The translations under genes were made by a program, and so were the position numbers. A stretch of DNA of 26,631 nucleotides from Paraglomus occultum. Its lineage: Eukaryota; Glomeromycota; Glomeromycetes; Paraglomerales; Paraglomeraceae. Shown one piece after another: positions 11,274-21,410 of this stretch; position 1 is the stretch's first letter, and each line of letters starts with the position of its first letter. The stretch spans positions 1-26,631 of the forward strand of contig CAJVPJ010000382.1 of NCBI GenBank assembly GCA_910592205.1, given 5' to 3'. The notes under the pieces are model-generated. The model was not told where the DNA came from, searched no databases, and saw only the letters and a program-made list of their open reading frames with translations.

Positions 11274-11746
11274 TCATTCACGCTCACATTCATCGTCATC
11301 CTCGCCCTCATCCGTGCTAACGAACACGTCTTTTTCGTCTAATTCAACTTCTAGTTTGACGCGTTTAATTTGGCAATAACCAAATTCACGCCTATAATCA
11401 GAGCTATCCCGATTTTCTCCGAAATCTATCCTCTTTGCGGTTTCGTAAAAGTATTTATCATCGGCCTCTTGGATAATGTTTGATAACCTGTAAAGGCACC
11501 GCGCTTCACTCTTCATTGCCACCTGAGCAAGTTCCTCGGTTGCGAAACAGCGGCAGCGCATATCATAGTTAACTTCCTTGTATCCAGAGAAATATATCAT
11601 CAACACCCAAACTTGCGTGTCATTCTTGTCTAAAAAGAGGAAATGAAAAAGAAGGTAAGTCCCTTGGATCATGCAAAAGGCAAACAGTAACCGACTCTAC
11701 CTGCAGCTGTTGAGGTGGTTGCAGTCGTTGGCGTAGTGTTTTTCAT
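11274..11746 (-). CDS. Hypothetical protein, two exons, acidic C-terminus
   Basis: Exon 1 is 11701-11746 (MKNTTPTTATTSTAA plus one base) and exon 2 is 11274-11629. The intron 11630-11700 (71 nt) has GTAGAG and TTTTTAG ends, is phase 1, and joins to give 133 residues. The middle is mixed and Cys-containing (GYKEVNYDMRCRCFATEEL, AQVAMKSEARCLYRLSNIIQ); the end is strongly acidic (STDEGEDDDECERE). No domain or family is recognised. Its ATG lies 262 bp from the ICE2 ATG on the opposite strand, so the two probably share a divergent promoter. The stop TGA is immediately followed by a consensus donor (GTAAGT). An alternative donor four codons earlier (GTGAGC, 11287 downward) would splice to an acceptor at 11213 (T-run then ATAG) and replace the tail with CKYVKLVVGRLSIALRW, ending at 11159. 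Confidence 0.6.
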
Positions 11747-12008
11747 AGCTCTATGCTTCTATCAGTGTAGAGCGCGAATGCAAACTTGATCAAAAGATGT
11801 GAAGAGAAAAGTTATGACGGTATCGAAATCAAATTTAAATTTCAAGGTAAACACAGAACTGTAGGGGGGAAGCCTGTGTAATTATACGAGTCTCGTGAGA
11901 TAAGCGATGTTACTCAAACTACCTTCATTATCATGTGATTCCGATAATGTTGCGCGTCTTTGCTCGTGCCCTTCGGCTTGAGGCCTCCCTAGTTTATTTC
12001 ATCACAGC
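11747..12008. promoter_or_regulatory. Divergent promoter region between the hypothetical gene and ICE2
   Basis: The 262 bp between the two outward-facing start codons must hold both 5' ends. A CT-rich patch (11957-11996) precedes the ICE2 ATG. No clear TATA element or known factor site was identified; the call rests on gene orientation. Confidence 0.5.
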
Positions 12009-13617
12009 ATGATAATGTTTTCAATAATCAGTCAATTGTCTCGTCTACTCTTTATTTTGCTGTTACCTTTGGCCTTCCAATTAGGAGGGCGTATGGCAGG
12101 TCTGGCATTTTCGTTTGCGTTTATCGTATACTTTGGCGCGTTAAGCATTGCACGAGCAATATGGTGGAAACAAAATACCTTGGGTTGGGTTATTGTAAGT
12201 GAGGACACGATGAGCGATTGCATTTAGCTCTTATCATTCAACTAATTTTTCTCTGCAACATTTGCTTTTTAGCCCCAATTGCTGACAATGTCTCAACCTA
12301 TATTAATCCCCTACTTTGTATATCACTCCGTTCGATTGGCATACACCTCGACACCAAGCGGTGAAGAAGACTTTTTGCCCTTGATGCTTAAGGGATATGA
12401 ATCAATATTAGCCTATTGTGCTCCTGTGTTTATAATAATAGAGGGCCTTGCGACATCATTGGTCTTAGAAGTGGCTCGGAAAGCAGTGAAAAAACGTGAC
12501 CATTTACAGGTAGCATGTGAAATGTCAACATCGCAAAGTTTACTTGCGGCTTTATTGTATATCCTCCTGATGACACTCATGAACTGTACTATTATTCAAT
12601 GCAACAGCTTCCATTATTCATAGGTTCAATAGTCTTATACCTTGTATCGGGACTGGCTGTGACTTATGTTTACAATACCAATTGGGTCGATTCACTGTCA
12701 GCAACTCTTGTGGGGGTGTCATTAACGTTAACGATATCCATTACTGTGTTTTTGTTTGTCGGTCGGAAAGGTGTCATTACAGATACAGCCTTAATGGTAA
12801 ACATATGCTCGGCTCTATTTATGCCCATCTCAGATTCTAATTGTTATCTCTCTAGTTTACGTATATAGTGTATTGCATCGCGATGATGTCCTTTGATTGG
12901 CAAAATGCGCGTGATAAACCATCGCCGACTGAAACAATCCAATCGGACGGTTCACTTCCTCTGCCGTTGATGATATTCAGGTAATGCCTCATTAACGACG
13001 ATGATTGGGTCTATTGGCTGTTTGTGTATTTCCCGCATCATCCTCATGTCTCTCTCTCTCGTGTATCTTAGAAAATTAGATTTCGAACATGTTGTAGGCT
13101 TTATCGTTCAATATGTACAATCGGTCAAATTTGTATCGGCTATCCAAAAAACCCTCGCATTGGACGTGTTTGTGGCCCTTGTTTATCGCATGAGTGTTTT
13201 CATATCAGCTGCTTATTTTGTATCCAAGTTTAAGCAAGCGAGATTGGAAGCCGAGGCTGGGATTAGTCACAAGGACGACGAAGAGATTGTGAGTTATTCT
13301 TTATTACGACTAGATTTATATCTATGAAGGCTTGAATCTTTCGGTTTACTCACACAATTTGATTTAAACAGGGGCTGAGGTTCCTCAATATAATTACTTC
13401 AATCACAACACCGACGCTCATTGCTGTCTATACACATTTGCTCTTGTGCCATTTTGGATATTTAGACGGTAGAAACTTCATATGGCGATGGCTTAACATA
13501 TTTTGTTTTCTCTTCATTCATACTGCAGAGATATTATATGACGATGACGATGCTTGGGATTTTGAAAAGGAAGGATTGGGGAGAAGGTTCTTTGACGATT
13601 ATTATGAGGCTGATTGA
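12009..13617 (+). CDS. ICE2: ICE2-family ER membrane protein, six exons, complete
   Basis: Yeast Ice2 is a polytopic ER protein involved in cortical ER structure and inheritance and in lipid supply from droplets to the ER. Exons: 12009-12194, 12273-12509, 12608-12796, 12856-12980, 13072-13288, 13372-13617, giving 1200 nt and 399 residues. The introns are 59-98 nt with GT-AG ends. The N-terminus (LLFILLLPLAFQLGGRMAGL) matches the family's first membrane segment. Further hydrophobic segments follow (CAPVFIIIEGLATSLVLEV, IGSIVLYLVSGLAVTYVY, ATLVGVSLTLTISITVFLFV), then the family-like FTYIVYCIAMMSFDW and an acidic cytosolic end (YDDDDAWDFEKEG). The second intron uses the CAACAG acceptor at 12607, because the later TAG (12622) would break the frame. 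The start could also be the in-frame ATG at 12015. Assignment is by recalled family pattern, not by alignment. Confidence 0.8.
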
Positions 13618-14168
13618 TGTATATTAGCGTTATAGACAAATGTATCAACGTAATAAATAATACACGTTAGATTGCTACACTTGCATTGGGCAAATGCATT
13701 ATCCCGCTTATAGCGAGAGTTTGGCAACGAGCCTTTATTCCCCCACCATCCGCATAGCCCATTCTGTTGCATGGTACATGGAGGTGATCCCAATTGCGGG
13801 AGGTGATCGCGTCGTTATGAAAATGGGAATCATTTTTTAATCTACTTCTAACCGATTACCTTTTTTTGTATTTATTATCCAATAATGAAAACATTCATAC
13901 CAAGCGATAATCTAGCCAGAATTACTAAAAGGCATCGTGAGTACAGCGATATTCAGTTCAAGTGATATCTCTTTTCTTACGCTGTGGCTTGTTATTGCAT
14001 TATGCATTGGCATAAAATTCTTGTATTAATCACGTGATATTTCACTGGAAAGTCTACCACGTTTCACTTTTTGTTCAGAAAATAACGCACTTTTGAATTT
14101 ATAAATATAAAAGTATAATAGACTATAGAAAAATAACTAGTAGCGATTTGTCTATCACCCCTTACATC
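13618..14168. promoter_or_regulatory. ICE2-SLY1 intergenic region with a CACGTG palindrome
   Basis: The region contains ATAAATAA (13651 onward), a plausible polyadenylation signal of ICE2, and the SLY1 promoter. The 10-bp palindrome ATCACGTGAT lies at 14029-14038, 131 bp before the SLY1 ATG. Its core CACGTG is the usual site of bHLH factors such as Cbf1-type proteins. The same core occurs in the Dad2/NDUFS5 promoter. The minus frame 13602-13793 has no recognised domain and is not annotated. Confidence 0.5.
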
Positions 14169-16379
14169 ATGGCCTCGTCCCTGAAGGAAGTTAGCTTGCG
14201 AGAGCAGCAAATAGAAGCAATAGTCACAATGCTTAATCTAAATACAAAGTTAGAGACACCAAACAACTCTTCATCAGATCTAGTGTCTGCAATACCACCT
14301 GTCGACGTCGAAACCGTATGGAAAGTTCTTATATTCGATGAATTTGGTAGAGACGTAATCTCGTCAGTATTAAAAGTGAACGATCTGCGGAAGAATGGTG
14401 TTACTGTTCATATGCTATTGAAAAGTGATAGACAGCCAATTTCAGACGTACCAGCTATATACTTTGTAGAACCTACTTCAGAGAACGTCCAGCGAATAAG
14501 TGAGGACCTGGCTAGAAATCTATATGAATCTTATTACATTAATTTTACAAGCGCGATACCGAGAACGCTGCTAGAGGAACTTGCAACTGCTACTATTCCG
14601 AATAATACATCCAATCTTATTTCACAAGTCTTTGATCAGTACTTGAATTTCTTGGTATCTGAACCTAATTTGTTCTCTCTCAACCAACCAAACGTCTACT
14701 ATCAAATGAACTCACCGACTGCTGAAAAATCGACAATAGAGTCAGTAGTTGACAAAACAGTGAACGCATTATTCTCAGTATTAGTGACAATGGGTGTGAT
14801 TCCGATCATTCGATGTTCACGCGAAAACGCTGCCGAGATGATATCCCGTAAATTAGACGTTCGACTACGCGACCATGCTCTAAATCCACGTAATAATCTT
14901 TTCGCCGAAGGTTCATCCGCCATGAGCTTCCAACGGCCAGTATTGATCATCGTCGATCGAAACATTGATCTTATCCCTATGCTTAGTCATTCTTGGACCT
15001 ATCAGGCATTGATTGATGATGTACTGGATATGAAATTGAATAGGATATCCGTGCAGGTGGACGAACATGGACGAAACGTGAAAAAAAGTTATGATTTATG
15101 TGTAGAAGATTTCTTCTGGAGTAAAAATGCAGCAAGTCCATTCCCACAGGTTGCTGAAGACATTGATATCGAGCTTAACAAATATAAACTAGATGCAGCA
15201 GAGTTAACTAAACTGAGTGGAGTCAACGTGGATGATGTTAATCCAATGGACTTTACGCAAAATACTCAACATCTAAGGTCTGCCATAACCGCATTGCCTG
15301 AATTAACGGCTCGTAAGCAGACGCTTGATATGCATATGAACATTGCTACTGCTCTGTTACAGGGTATAAAGGAGCGGCAATTAGATACATTTTTCCAAAT
15401 GGAGGAGTCAATTGCTCGACAGAATAAGCAATCAATAATCGATGCTCTTAGAGACCCGGAGAAGCATTCGCCCGAGGATAAATTGAGACTTTTTATTATC
15501 TACTACTTAACGGCTGATGAAATCGGAAAGGAGGATATGGTTGAATATGAGGCTATGTTAAGGATGGCTGGATGTGATCTATCAGTGCTAAATTATGCTA
15601 AAAGGTTTTGTCCCTAAATTACGTGATTTATAGCGCAAGTCCATTCTTCTATTGACTAACAAGGTTGCATTTGTTTATAGAGTACGCGAAATTACTAGGA
15701 TGACGATGCTATCCACAACTGGGCCATCGAGTTCAGGATTCGGTCAATCTAGTCAATTATTTCAAGGCTTTAGTTCAATTGGGAACAAGGTCAGTGGCCA
15801 CTAACGTGGGTGATTGATGTTCAATATGCAATCATTCGGCAGGTTTTAATAATGCGCATAGTAATTACTAGTGTCAAATCAACATAATTAATATTGTTAA
15901 TGTCTGCTTTATATTAGCTGACGGATCGTTTAAAAGAAGGCGGCTTTAGTGGTCACTTTGACAATTTAATATCTGGTGTCAAGAACTTACTCCCTTCACG
16001 CAAAGACTTGACCTTAACCAAAGTAGTCGAATCGCTTATGGAACCATCTGCTGGGACAAGTGACACAGACGATTATCTGTATTTAGATCCCAGGACGGCT
16101 CGTTCATCAGCCGGTGCTAACAAACAACAAAGGCAGCGACACGCGTTCCAAGAGGCTATTGTGTTCGTTGTTGGTGGTGGAAACTATATTGAGTATCAGA
16201 ATCTGCAAGAATACGCACAGGTTAGTTTGGTGTGCGGAATTGCCACGAATATTTGTTGGATATCTAATCTGATTTTGGCTTTATTATAGCGGCAAACCGT
16301 GAAGAAGAAGATTACATATGGATCTACTGATCTCCTGAACCCGACAGCTTTCCTGCGGGAATTAGCTAAACTTGGATAG
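14169..16379 (+). CDS. SLY1: Sec1/Munc18 protein Sly1 (ER-Golgi SNARE regulator), four exons, complete
   Basis: SLY1 binds the syntaxin Sed5/Ufe1 class and clasps SNARE bundles for vesicle fusion at the ER and Golgi. Exons: 14169-15604, 15681-15789, 15918-16220, 16290-16379. They sum to 1938 nt, 645 residues, close to the usual 640-670. Family marks are the N-terminal [36 protein letters not shown] with [13 protein letters not shown], the SM-family signature [20 protein letters not shown] followed by [17 protein letters not shown], and the C-terminal domain ([20 protein letters not shown], then [20 protein letters not shown]). A Ser/Gly-rich insertion typical of Sly1 ([20 protein letters not shown]) spans exon 2. 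Introns are 76, 128 and 69 nt. The start is the first in-frame ATG; the TTG further upstream is not credible. AATAAA follows the stop at 16382-16387. Confidence 0.95.
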
Positions 16380-16955
16380 CTTAATAAACGTTGAACGGTA
16401 GTATAGAATAATATATTAGATAAATTATTATAGTATTAAAATTTGTTTAATCATGAAGTAAAGTTTGCTTATCCATGTACAGGACAACGCTGAACAACTG
16501 CTCAATCAGTTTATGCAAGTTTTCAACATTTCAGTAATAATAACGTGAGCTGCTGCGTCCATATGATTGCAGGTTTTTTTTTTAAACAGGATAAATCTGC
16601 GCTAATAATCGAAATGTCTCGAAATGATACGTGTAAAAACCCTCAGGGAAGAATGGGTTCGATCAACTTAACTCTGTTGATCGCGTGTATAATCAGTCAT
16701 ATGAGTTAACTTGCGCGATACAATAAATAATTGGGTAAATCAATAATCAATGCAGACAGACAAACGAATAAACAAATGAACAAATGAACAAATCAACAAA
16801 AAGATCTAATCCCAACAAGCTTCCGCACAAGCATGTTTTGTCCGACAACCAGCTGTGCAGGATAACAACATCGTTCATTAATAGATAAGTCTGAAATCTC
16901 GTATTGTTTATTATTCCCTCGGAACTTGAATGGCTAGGTGGAAAGACTACTTGCC
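16380..16955. other. SLY1 downstream region and spacer
   Basis: AATAAA at 16382-16387 is a likely SLY1 polyadenylation signal. A short imperfect 8-bp repeat (AACAAATG) runs at 16771-16797. The minus frame 16747-16962 translates that repeat and is disregarded. No gene is seen. Confidence 0.5.
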
Positions 16956-17528
16956 ATGTCAAATAGCAGATTCATAATCATCTGCGTGAGTCAAGATCCA
17001 AAATATTTGGTAAGTCAAAGCGATTAATTTATCAAGCGGTATTATTAAGTCATTGTTATAGTGTTGAGTTTAACCGTGAATGTTTGATCATCCCAAATTC
17101 TTTCGCCACGTTTTGTCAAAGCTTAATCTTAATGCAAGGCTACCGGCTTTACCGTCACATCGATACGGAAAGTCTTACATTGATAAAATTGGCTAAAAAT
17201 GAGTAAGAACCGCTAATGTCTAACATTACAAACTAAACAGACAGATTACGTTATTAATACTTTAGAACGCCTAAAGGACTTTTGTAATACAACTGTACTT
17301 GATCACAATTACATAAGCGATGGACACAAGATGCAAAGCGCAACAAGTAGTATAGGCGGTCATAAAAATTGCAGGCTTTTGTTTTCTTCAAGTCCAAGGT
17401 AAGCAAGTAAGCAGTCTACAGAATGTCAGTTGCATAGTAAAATACTAGATGCCATGCACAGGTTGACTGTTGTAGCTGATGCCTTTACACATATTCGATC
17501 TGAAAAACCGTCGATCAATCCGTTCTAA
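16956..17528 (+). CDS. Small multi-exon gene of unknown function
   Basis: No long open frame exists here, but splice sites chain four short exons: 16956-17009 (MSNSRFIIICVSQDPKYL), 17069-17202 (FNRECLIIPNSFATFCQSLI and on, ending KLAKN), exon 3 ending at 17398 (QSATSSIGGHKNCRLLFSSS), and 17462-17528 (LTVVADAFTHIRSEKPSINP, then F and stop TAA). The outer introns (17010-17068, 17399-17461) have GTAAGT/GTAAGC donors and CACAG/GAG acceptors. The middle junction is uncertain. Using the AG at 17317 gives a canonical 115-nt intron and 111 residues. The upstream stretch 17241-17317 is also open (TDYVINTLERLKDFC) and more protein-like, but reaching it from the GTAAGA donor (17203) needs a 38-nt intron and is out of frame by one base. 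No family is recognised and there are no obvious membrane segments. Confidence 0.5.
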
Positions 17529-17877
17529 GAAAGGGACAACCAATCGGATATTTATCATAAATGAAACTACCTAAAACGGGTGCAATACACAAAACGAAAC
17601 CAAAAATTTGTGGAGCTGGAAGGGTTCACAAAGTTTACTCTGAGCGAATGCGATATTCTATTATTCCATTGCGTTTAATAATTGCATTTTTGTTGTGGCT
17701 TGTGCCATATATTGAGTATTAGAGGCCAACCATGCCAAGGAGCTGCTATGCTGGCGTTTATGTTCGTCTCTGACAGAATTAACAAAAAATAACTTCGATG
17801 TTTAAAAGTATAATAATTATAATAAAAATTTTCGTAATTTGATAAACCAACATAATATCTTTATAGTACAGACAGAC
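17529..17877. other. Spacer / MFS promoter region
   Basis: The 349 bp between the small gene and the MFS ATG hold no gene that I can see. TATAATAATTATAATAAAAA (17809-17828) is an A/T-rich patch about 50 bp before the ATG and could serve as a core promoter. Confidence 0.4.
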
Positions 17878-20561
17878 ATGTCTAAATATACACATACTCC
17901 GAAATCCTCCTTGGGAGGCTTATCAGAAGAAGAAGACATATTCTTCGAGGCAGAGTCAGAAACGCCCCCTCTCCCAGCACTACCAGTTCTGTCGTCTTCG
18001 ATAACACAGCCAATTAACCGCTCTCCTTCCACCTCAGACTTGGCTCGAAAAAGGTCACCGCAACCTCGCAAACATGTCCACAGCACGTCGATTGACTCAT
18101 CGGGAAGTTCCAAGTTCGAATCTATCTACATGACTCCAAGAGAGTCAGCTGCCAACCTACCATTTTATCCAACAAAGAATGCATTGTTGCAAGGCAATCA
18201 GAGCGAGCTTGCACTTTCAACCCCTAACGAATCAACATACAATTTTACCACCTCGGACGTATTGTCCCAAAAACGAATCCCTTTTAGCACAACTTTAATT
18301 GGTGAAATCTCCAAATCCCCAACCCCTCCCATGCCTTCCCTCAATTCTATTTCAACAAAACGAATCCTCTCTTCCGGTCGTGACTTTACATCGCTAAAAG
18401 CTGCAGAAGAAGAACTCAAATCCATAACCGTTGGTTTTAAGCAAGAGGACTGGCTAACGTCATCACTAGACTCTGAAGACAAACCCGATCACCGCACCAC
18501 CGTGTCTCCTCATCCGGAAGATGCAAACAAGTCATCAACTGACCCATTTCCGCCTACACTTCAGCCTGATTCGGCTCTCTTTCCATTGATTACTACGCCA
18601 AGCGGCGGCGTTATGCCTGACAGAGAAAAGAAGAGAAAGGAAAACGAAGAGAAACACGGCAGAGACAGAAAAATATTCTTGTCTCCCGAAATTGAGGGTG
18701 AAACCGAAATAAAACCAATATCTTCGGGAAAGTCATCGAGAAGGGTGTCCAAAGATGATGCACGTTCGCATGGATATGGCAGCTCGAAAGTGAGCTCGAA
18801 AGTGAGTTCGAGAGTGAGTTCGCGAAGGCCGTCGGGCAAGTCGACTGAAGGCAGCTATATAATCGTTCAAGTATCGACAAGGGTCAAGGTGTTAATGTTG
18901 ATTGGGTAAGCCAAGCCTTTTTCTTTTACTCTTTCAGACTTTCAAGACCCAATCTAACCTCTGAATCTTTGACTAGGTTGTCAATCGTATTCTTTTTCGC
19001 TACGCTAGATCTAAACCTAATAGGGACAATGATACCAACTATAGTAACCGAATTTACAGCGGGAAGATACATAGCATTGTTAATTACGGCATACAATCTT
19101 CCAAGTGTACGTATTAATTTGTATTAAACTTTCAATTCTCGTTTTTTTTTTCCGTTCATTAATTAACTCCACACCCGACTGACTGCCTCGTCAATCACTT
19201 GCTTTTTTTCACAGACTATTCTTCAACCACTTTGCGCCCCAATTTATATAATGTTCGGCAAGAAGCTAACTTACCTCGTATCCATAATTTTATTTTCCCT
19301 CGGCTCGTTTGTCTCCGGCTCAGCAAGATCAATAATCTGGTTAATCTTCGCCCGAGTTTTGGCAGGCTTCGGTGGTGGTATGATAATCCCATTAACATAT
19401 GTAATCATTCACGACGCACTTCCTACTCAACAACATAAGATGTTTAACGGGGTAATCAACGGAGTGTTTGCAGTAGGAGTAGTACTGGGTCCAATAATTG
19501 GTGGCGTGCTGGCGGAAAAACTTTCTTGGAGATGGGCATTTTATTCAACGGGCGCTTTTTCGCTTGTGGGAATGTGTTTGTTGGCTTTTTCGATAAAAGT
19601 TCCTCCTGTAGAGGGAAATGTATTGAAAAAGTTGAGAAAATTAGATTGGATCGGGATTTTCTTTTTGATATCCACGATGACTTTGTTTTGTGTTGGACTG
19701 TCATTGGGAGGAGAGACATTTAGCATAAATGTGATTGCACTCCTGTCTGCGGCGCTTGTAACCGCAATATGCTTCTGTGTCGTCGAAGCCAAGTTTTCAC
19801 GAAATCCTTTGCTTAGTATTTCGCTTCTGAGAGATTATCCATTGAGAGCCGTGTTCGGGTCGTTCTTCTTCTTGGGTTGGATACAAGTAGTGTTTATGTA
19901 TTATTCACCCGTATTCTTACAGTTTGTCGTGAGGAAAAGTGTAATACAATCTGCCATCGCACTGTTACCGTTTGTTGGCGGCGTTGTTCTAGCATGGATG
20001 TTATCTGGAGTGGTTGTACTGAGATATGGATGGGGTAGAATGCTTATTGTTTTTGGTGGAGTGCTGATAATTGTAGGGTCGGCATTAGTGTTGACATTTA
20101 CAGACAGTGAGATGGTAATTAGGGAAATATTGAGCATGATTCTTGCAGGTATTGGCATCGGTGTACTTTCAATGGTGCTTGCTGTTACCGGACAAGCATC
20201 ATCATCTCTACCCGATCCGAATCATTCTAGTATATCAGCATTGAGCAATTTCTTTAGATGTACGGGGTTAGTGATGGGAATGATGGTATCTGGAGCGGTG
20301 TTCAACAACGATATACTGAAGAAAATTACCGATCCGTCAATTTCATCGACGCTCGGTGATTCTATCAAAGATGTGAATGATGTGTTATCATTTGGCTTCC
20401 TAGACTCGGAGACAACTAATGAGAAAGTGGTCATCGGAGTAATACTGGATGCAGTGAAAAGAGTGTTTGGCGTGTCTGTCATTATGGCAGCCGTGATTTT
20501 ATTATTGTCTTTGTTTATAAGAGAGAATAATAGACCAAGGAGACCGTCATTAAAGGCGTAA
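17878..20561 (+). CDS. DHA2-type MFS transporter (14 TM) with a long disordered N-terminal extension, three exons
   Basis: This is a proton-coupled transporter of the drug:H+ antiporter 2 class, which includes multidrug exporters and vacuolar amino-acid carriers. The substrate cannot be read from sequence. Exons: 17878-18905, 18977-19106, 19215-20561, giving 2505 nt and 834 residues. Fourteen hydrophobic segments begin at about residue 335 (VKVLMLIGLSIVFFFATLDL). A motif-A relic MFGKKLTYLVS lies after TM2, and the antiporter motif C GVVLGPIIGG at residues 474-483 is followed by LSWRWAFY. Residues 1-330 are hydrophilic, Ser/Pro/Thr-rich and carry many SP/TP sites, with a tandem SSKVSSKVSSRVSSRR tract (18780-18830), much longer than the usual DHA2 N-tail. 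The frame is continuous from this tail into TM1, so it is part of the same gene. An ATG close to the membrane domain is not evident. Confidence 0.9.
18780..18827 (+). repeat. 12-bp tandem repeat in the MFS N-terminal tail
   Basis: Four units of the AGCTCGAAAGTG type (the third and fourth diverged, to AGTTCGAGAGTG and AGTTCGCGAAGG) encode iterated Ser-Ser-Lys/Arg-Val. Slippage here would change tail length without breaking the frame. Confidence 0.8.
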
Positions 20562-20996
20562 GCAAACAAGGGGGTCGGACAATGATGGAGATGGTGAGAG
20601 GTAGGATATTGCGGTTAATTGATCCAAGATGTAATACATTATTGATGATTAGTTAGTAATACTAATTGTCAAACAATTATTTAATGAAAATTAGTACGTA
20701 TGCATAAATATTATTGATCAACTGATATTAGTCGTTGGAATACTTACAAACCTTTTCTTTACCTTCTAAATAATTTTCGTTTTCGATTTTACGATGTATT
20801 ATTACTGTGTAACATTATAAGACCACCTGTACAAGAGATAATAATGTAAAACTAACGATTAGAGACAAATAAAGATTATTATTATAACTGCAAGATAAGC
20901 CTATCCATCGAGCACCTTTAAAGAGCACGAATCTCTTATCCACTCGCCTTAATGTCACAATCCCATTTAATGAATATGCGACTCTCATACTCACAC
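20562..20996. other. Convergent 3' region between the MFS gene and the Dad2-like gene
   Basis: The two genes converge here, so both 3' UTRs lie in this 435-bp AT-rich spacer. No gene is seen. The minus frame 20815-21045 overlaps the Dad2-like end in another frame and is a shadow. Confidence 0.5.
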
Positions 20997-21292
20997 TCAA
21001 CTTTTCTCTGCACTTCCACTTCCCTGCTCTACAACACGCTTCCATCCTTCGTATATCTCTGCAATGGTTACATAGTTCTTTGTCATTGTTTCAAGATCCT
21101 TAACAAGTTCTTTTGTAAATAAATCTACACTCTGCAGACTAGCACGAAGTATGCGAAGAGTTTGAATATCCTTTTTACAAGTAAATGACACAGTTATTTT
21201 CACGCAGGAGTAATTCTTCGCTCAAAGGTTCGGATATAAAACGAGAAACCCGTTCAAGGTGTGTCTCATACCTTTGGAATATCTTCCGGCAT
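20997..21292 (-). CDS. DASH complex Dad2-like kinetochore subunit, two exons
   Basis: Exon 1 is 21272-21292 (MPEDIPK) and exon 2 is 20997-21170. The intron 21171-21271 (101 nt, GTATGA...AAAAAG) is phase 0, giving 64 residues. The body is a heptad-like helix (LRILRASLQSVDLFTKELVK, DLETMTKNYVTIAEIYEGWK) ending in a conserved-looking W plus RV. This order (Leu-rich helix, then Leu/Asn-rich linker, then E/A-x-W) resembles Dad2, a small subunit of the fungal DASH/Dam1 ring that couples kinetochores to microtubules. It is shorter than most Dad2 proteins (usually 90-130), so another small coiled-coil subunit is possible. The longer frame beginning at 21203 uses a GTG and reads through the intron, so the ATG at 21290-21292 is preferred. 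Confidence 0.45.
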
Positions 21293-21410
21293 AGTAGAGA
21301 CTATGCGCGAATTTTCTCCAATTCATGTTAGTATACAATCAATTTTATCACGTGAATTATGTATTACCCGCTTTGTATTTGCAAATACTTTTTTTGTCCT
21401 TTATCGTTCA
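21293..21410. promoter_or_regulatory. Compact bidirectional promoter with CACGTG
   Basis: Only 118 bp separate the Dad2-like ATG (minus) from the first base of the NDUFS5-like start codon (plus), and the 5' UTR of the latter must also start inside. The core CACGTG sits at 21349-21354 within TCACGTGA. A T-run (21389-21395) precedes the split start codon. Confidence 0.55.

Noticed and set aside
13602-13793. 63-codon minus frame with several cysteines
   Set aside because: Overlaps the ICE2 3' end antisense, starts at TTG, and another minus frame in the same place looks equally plausible.
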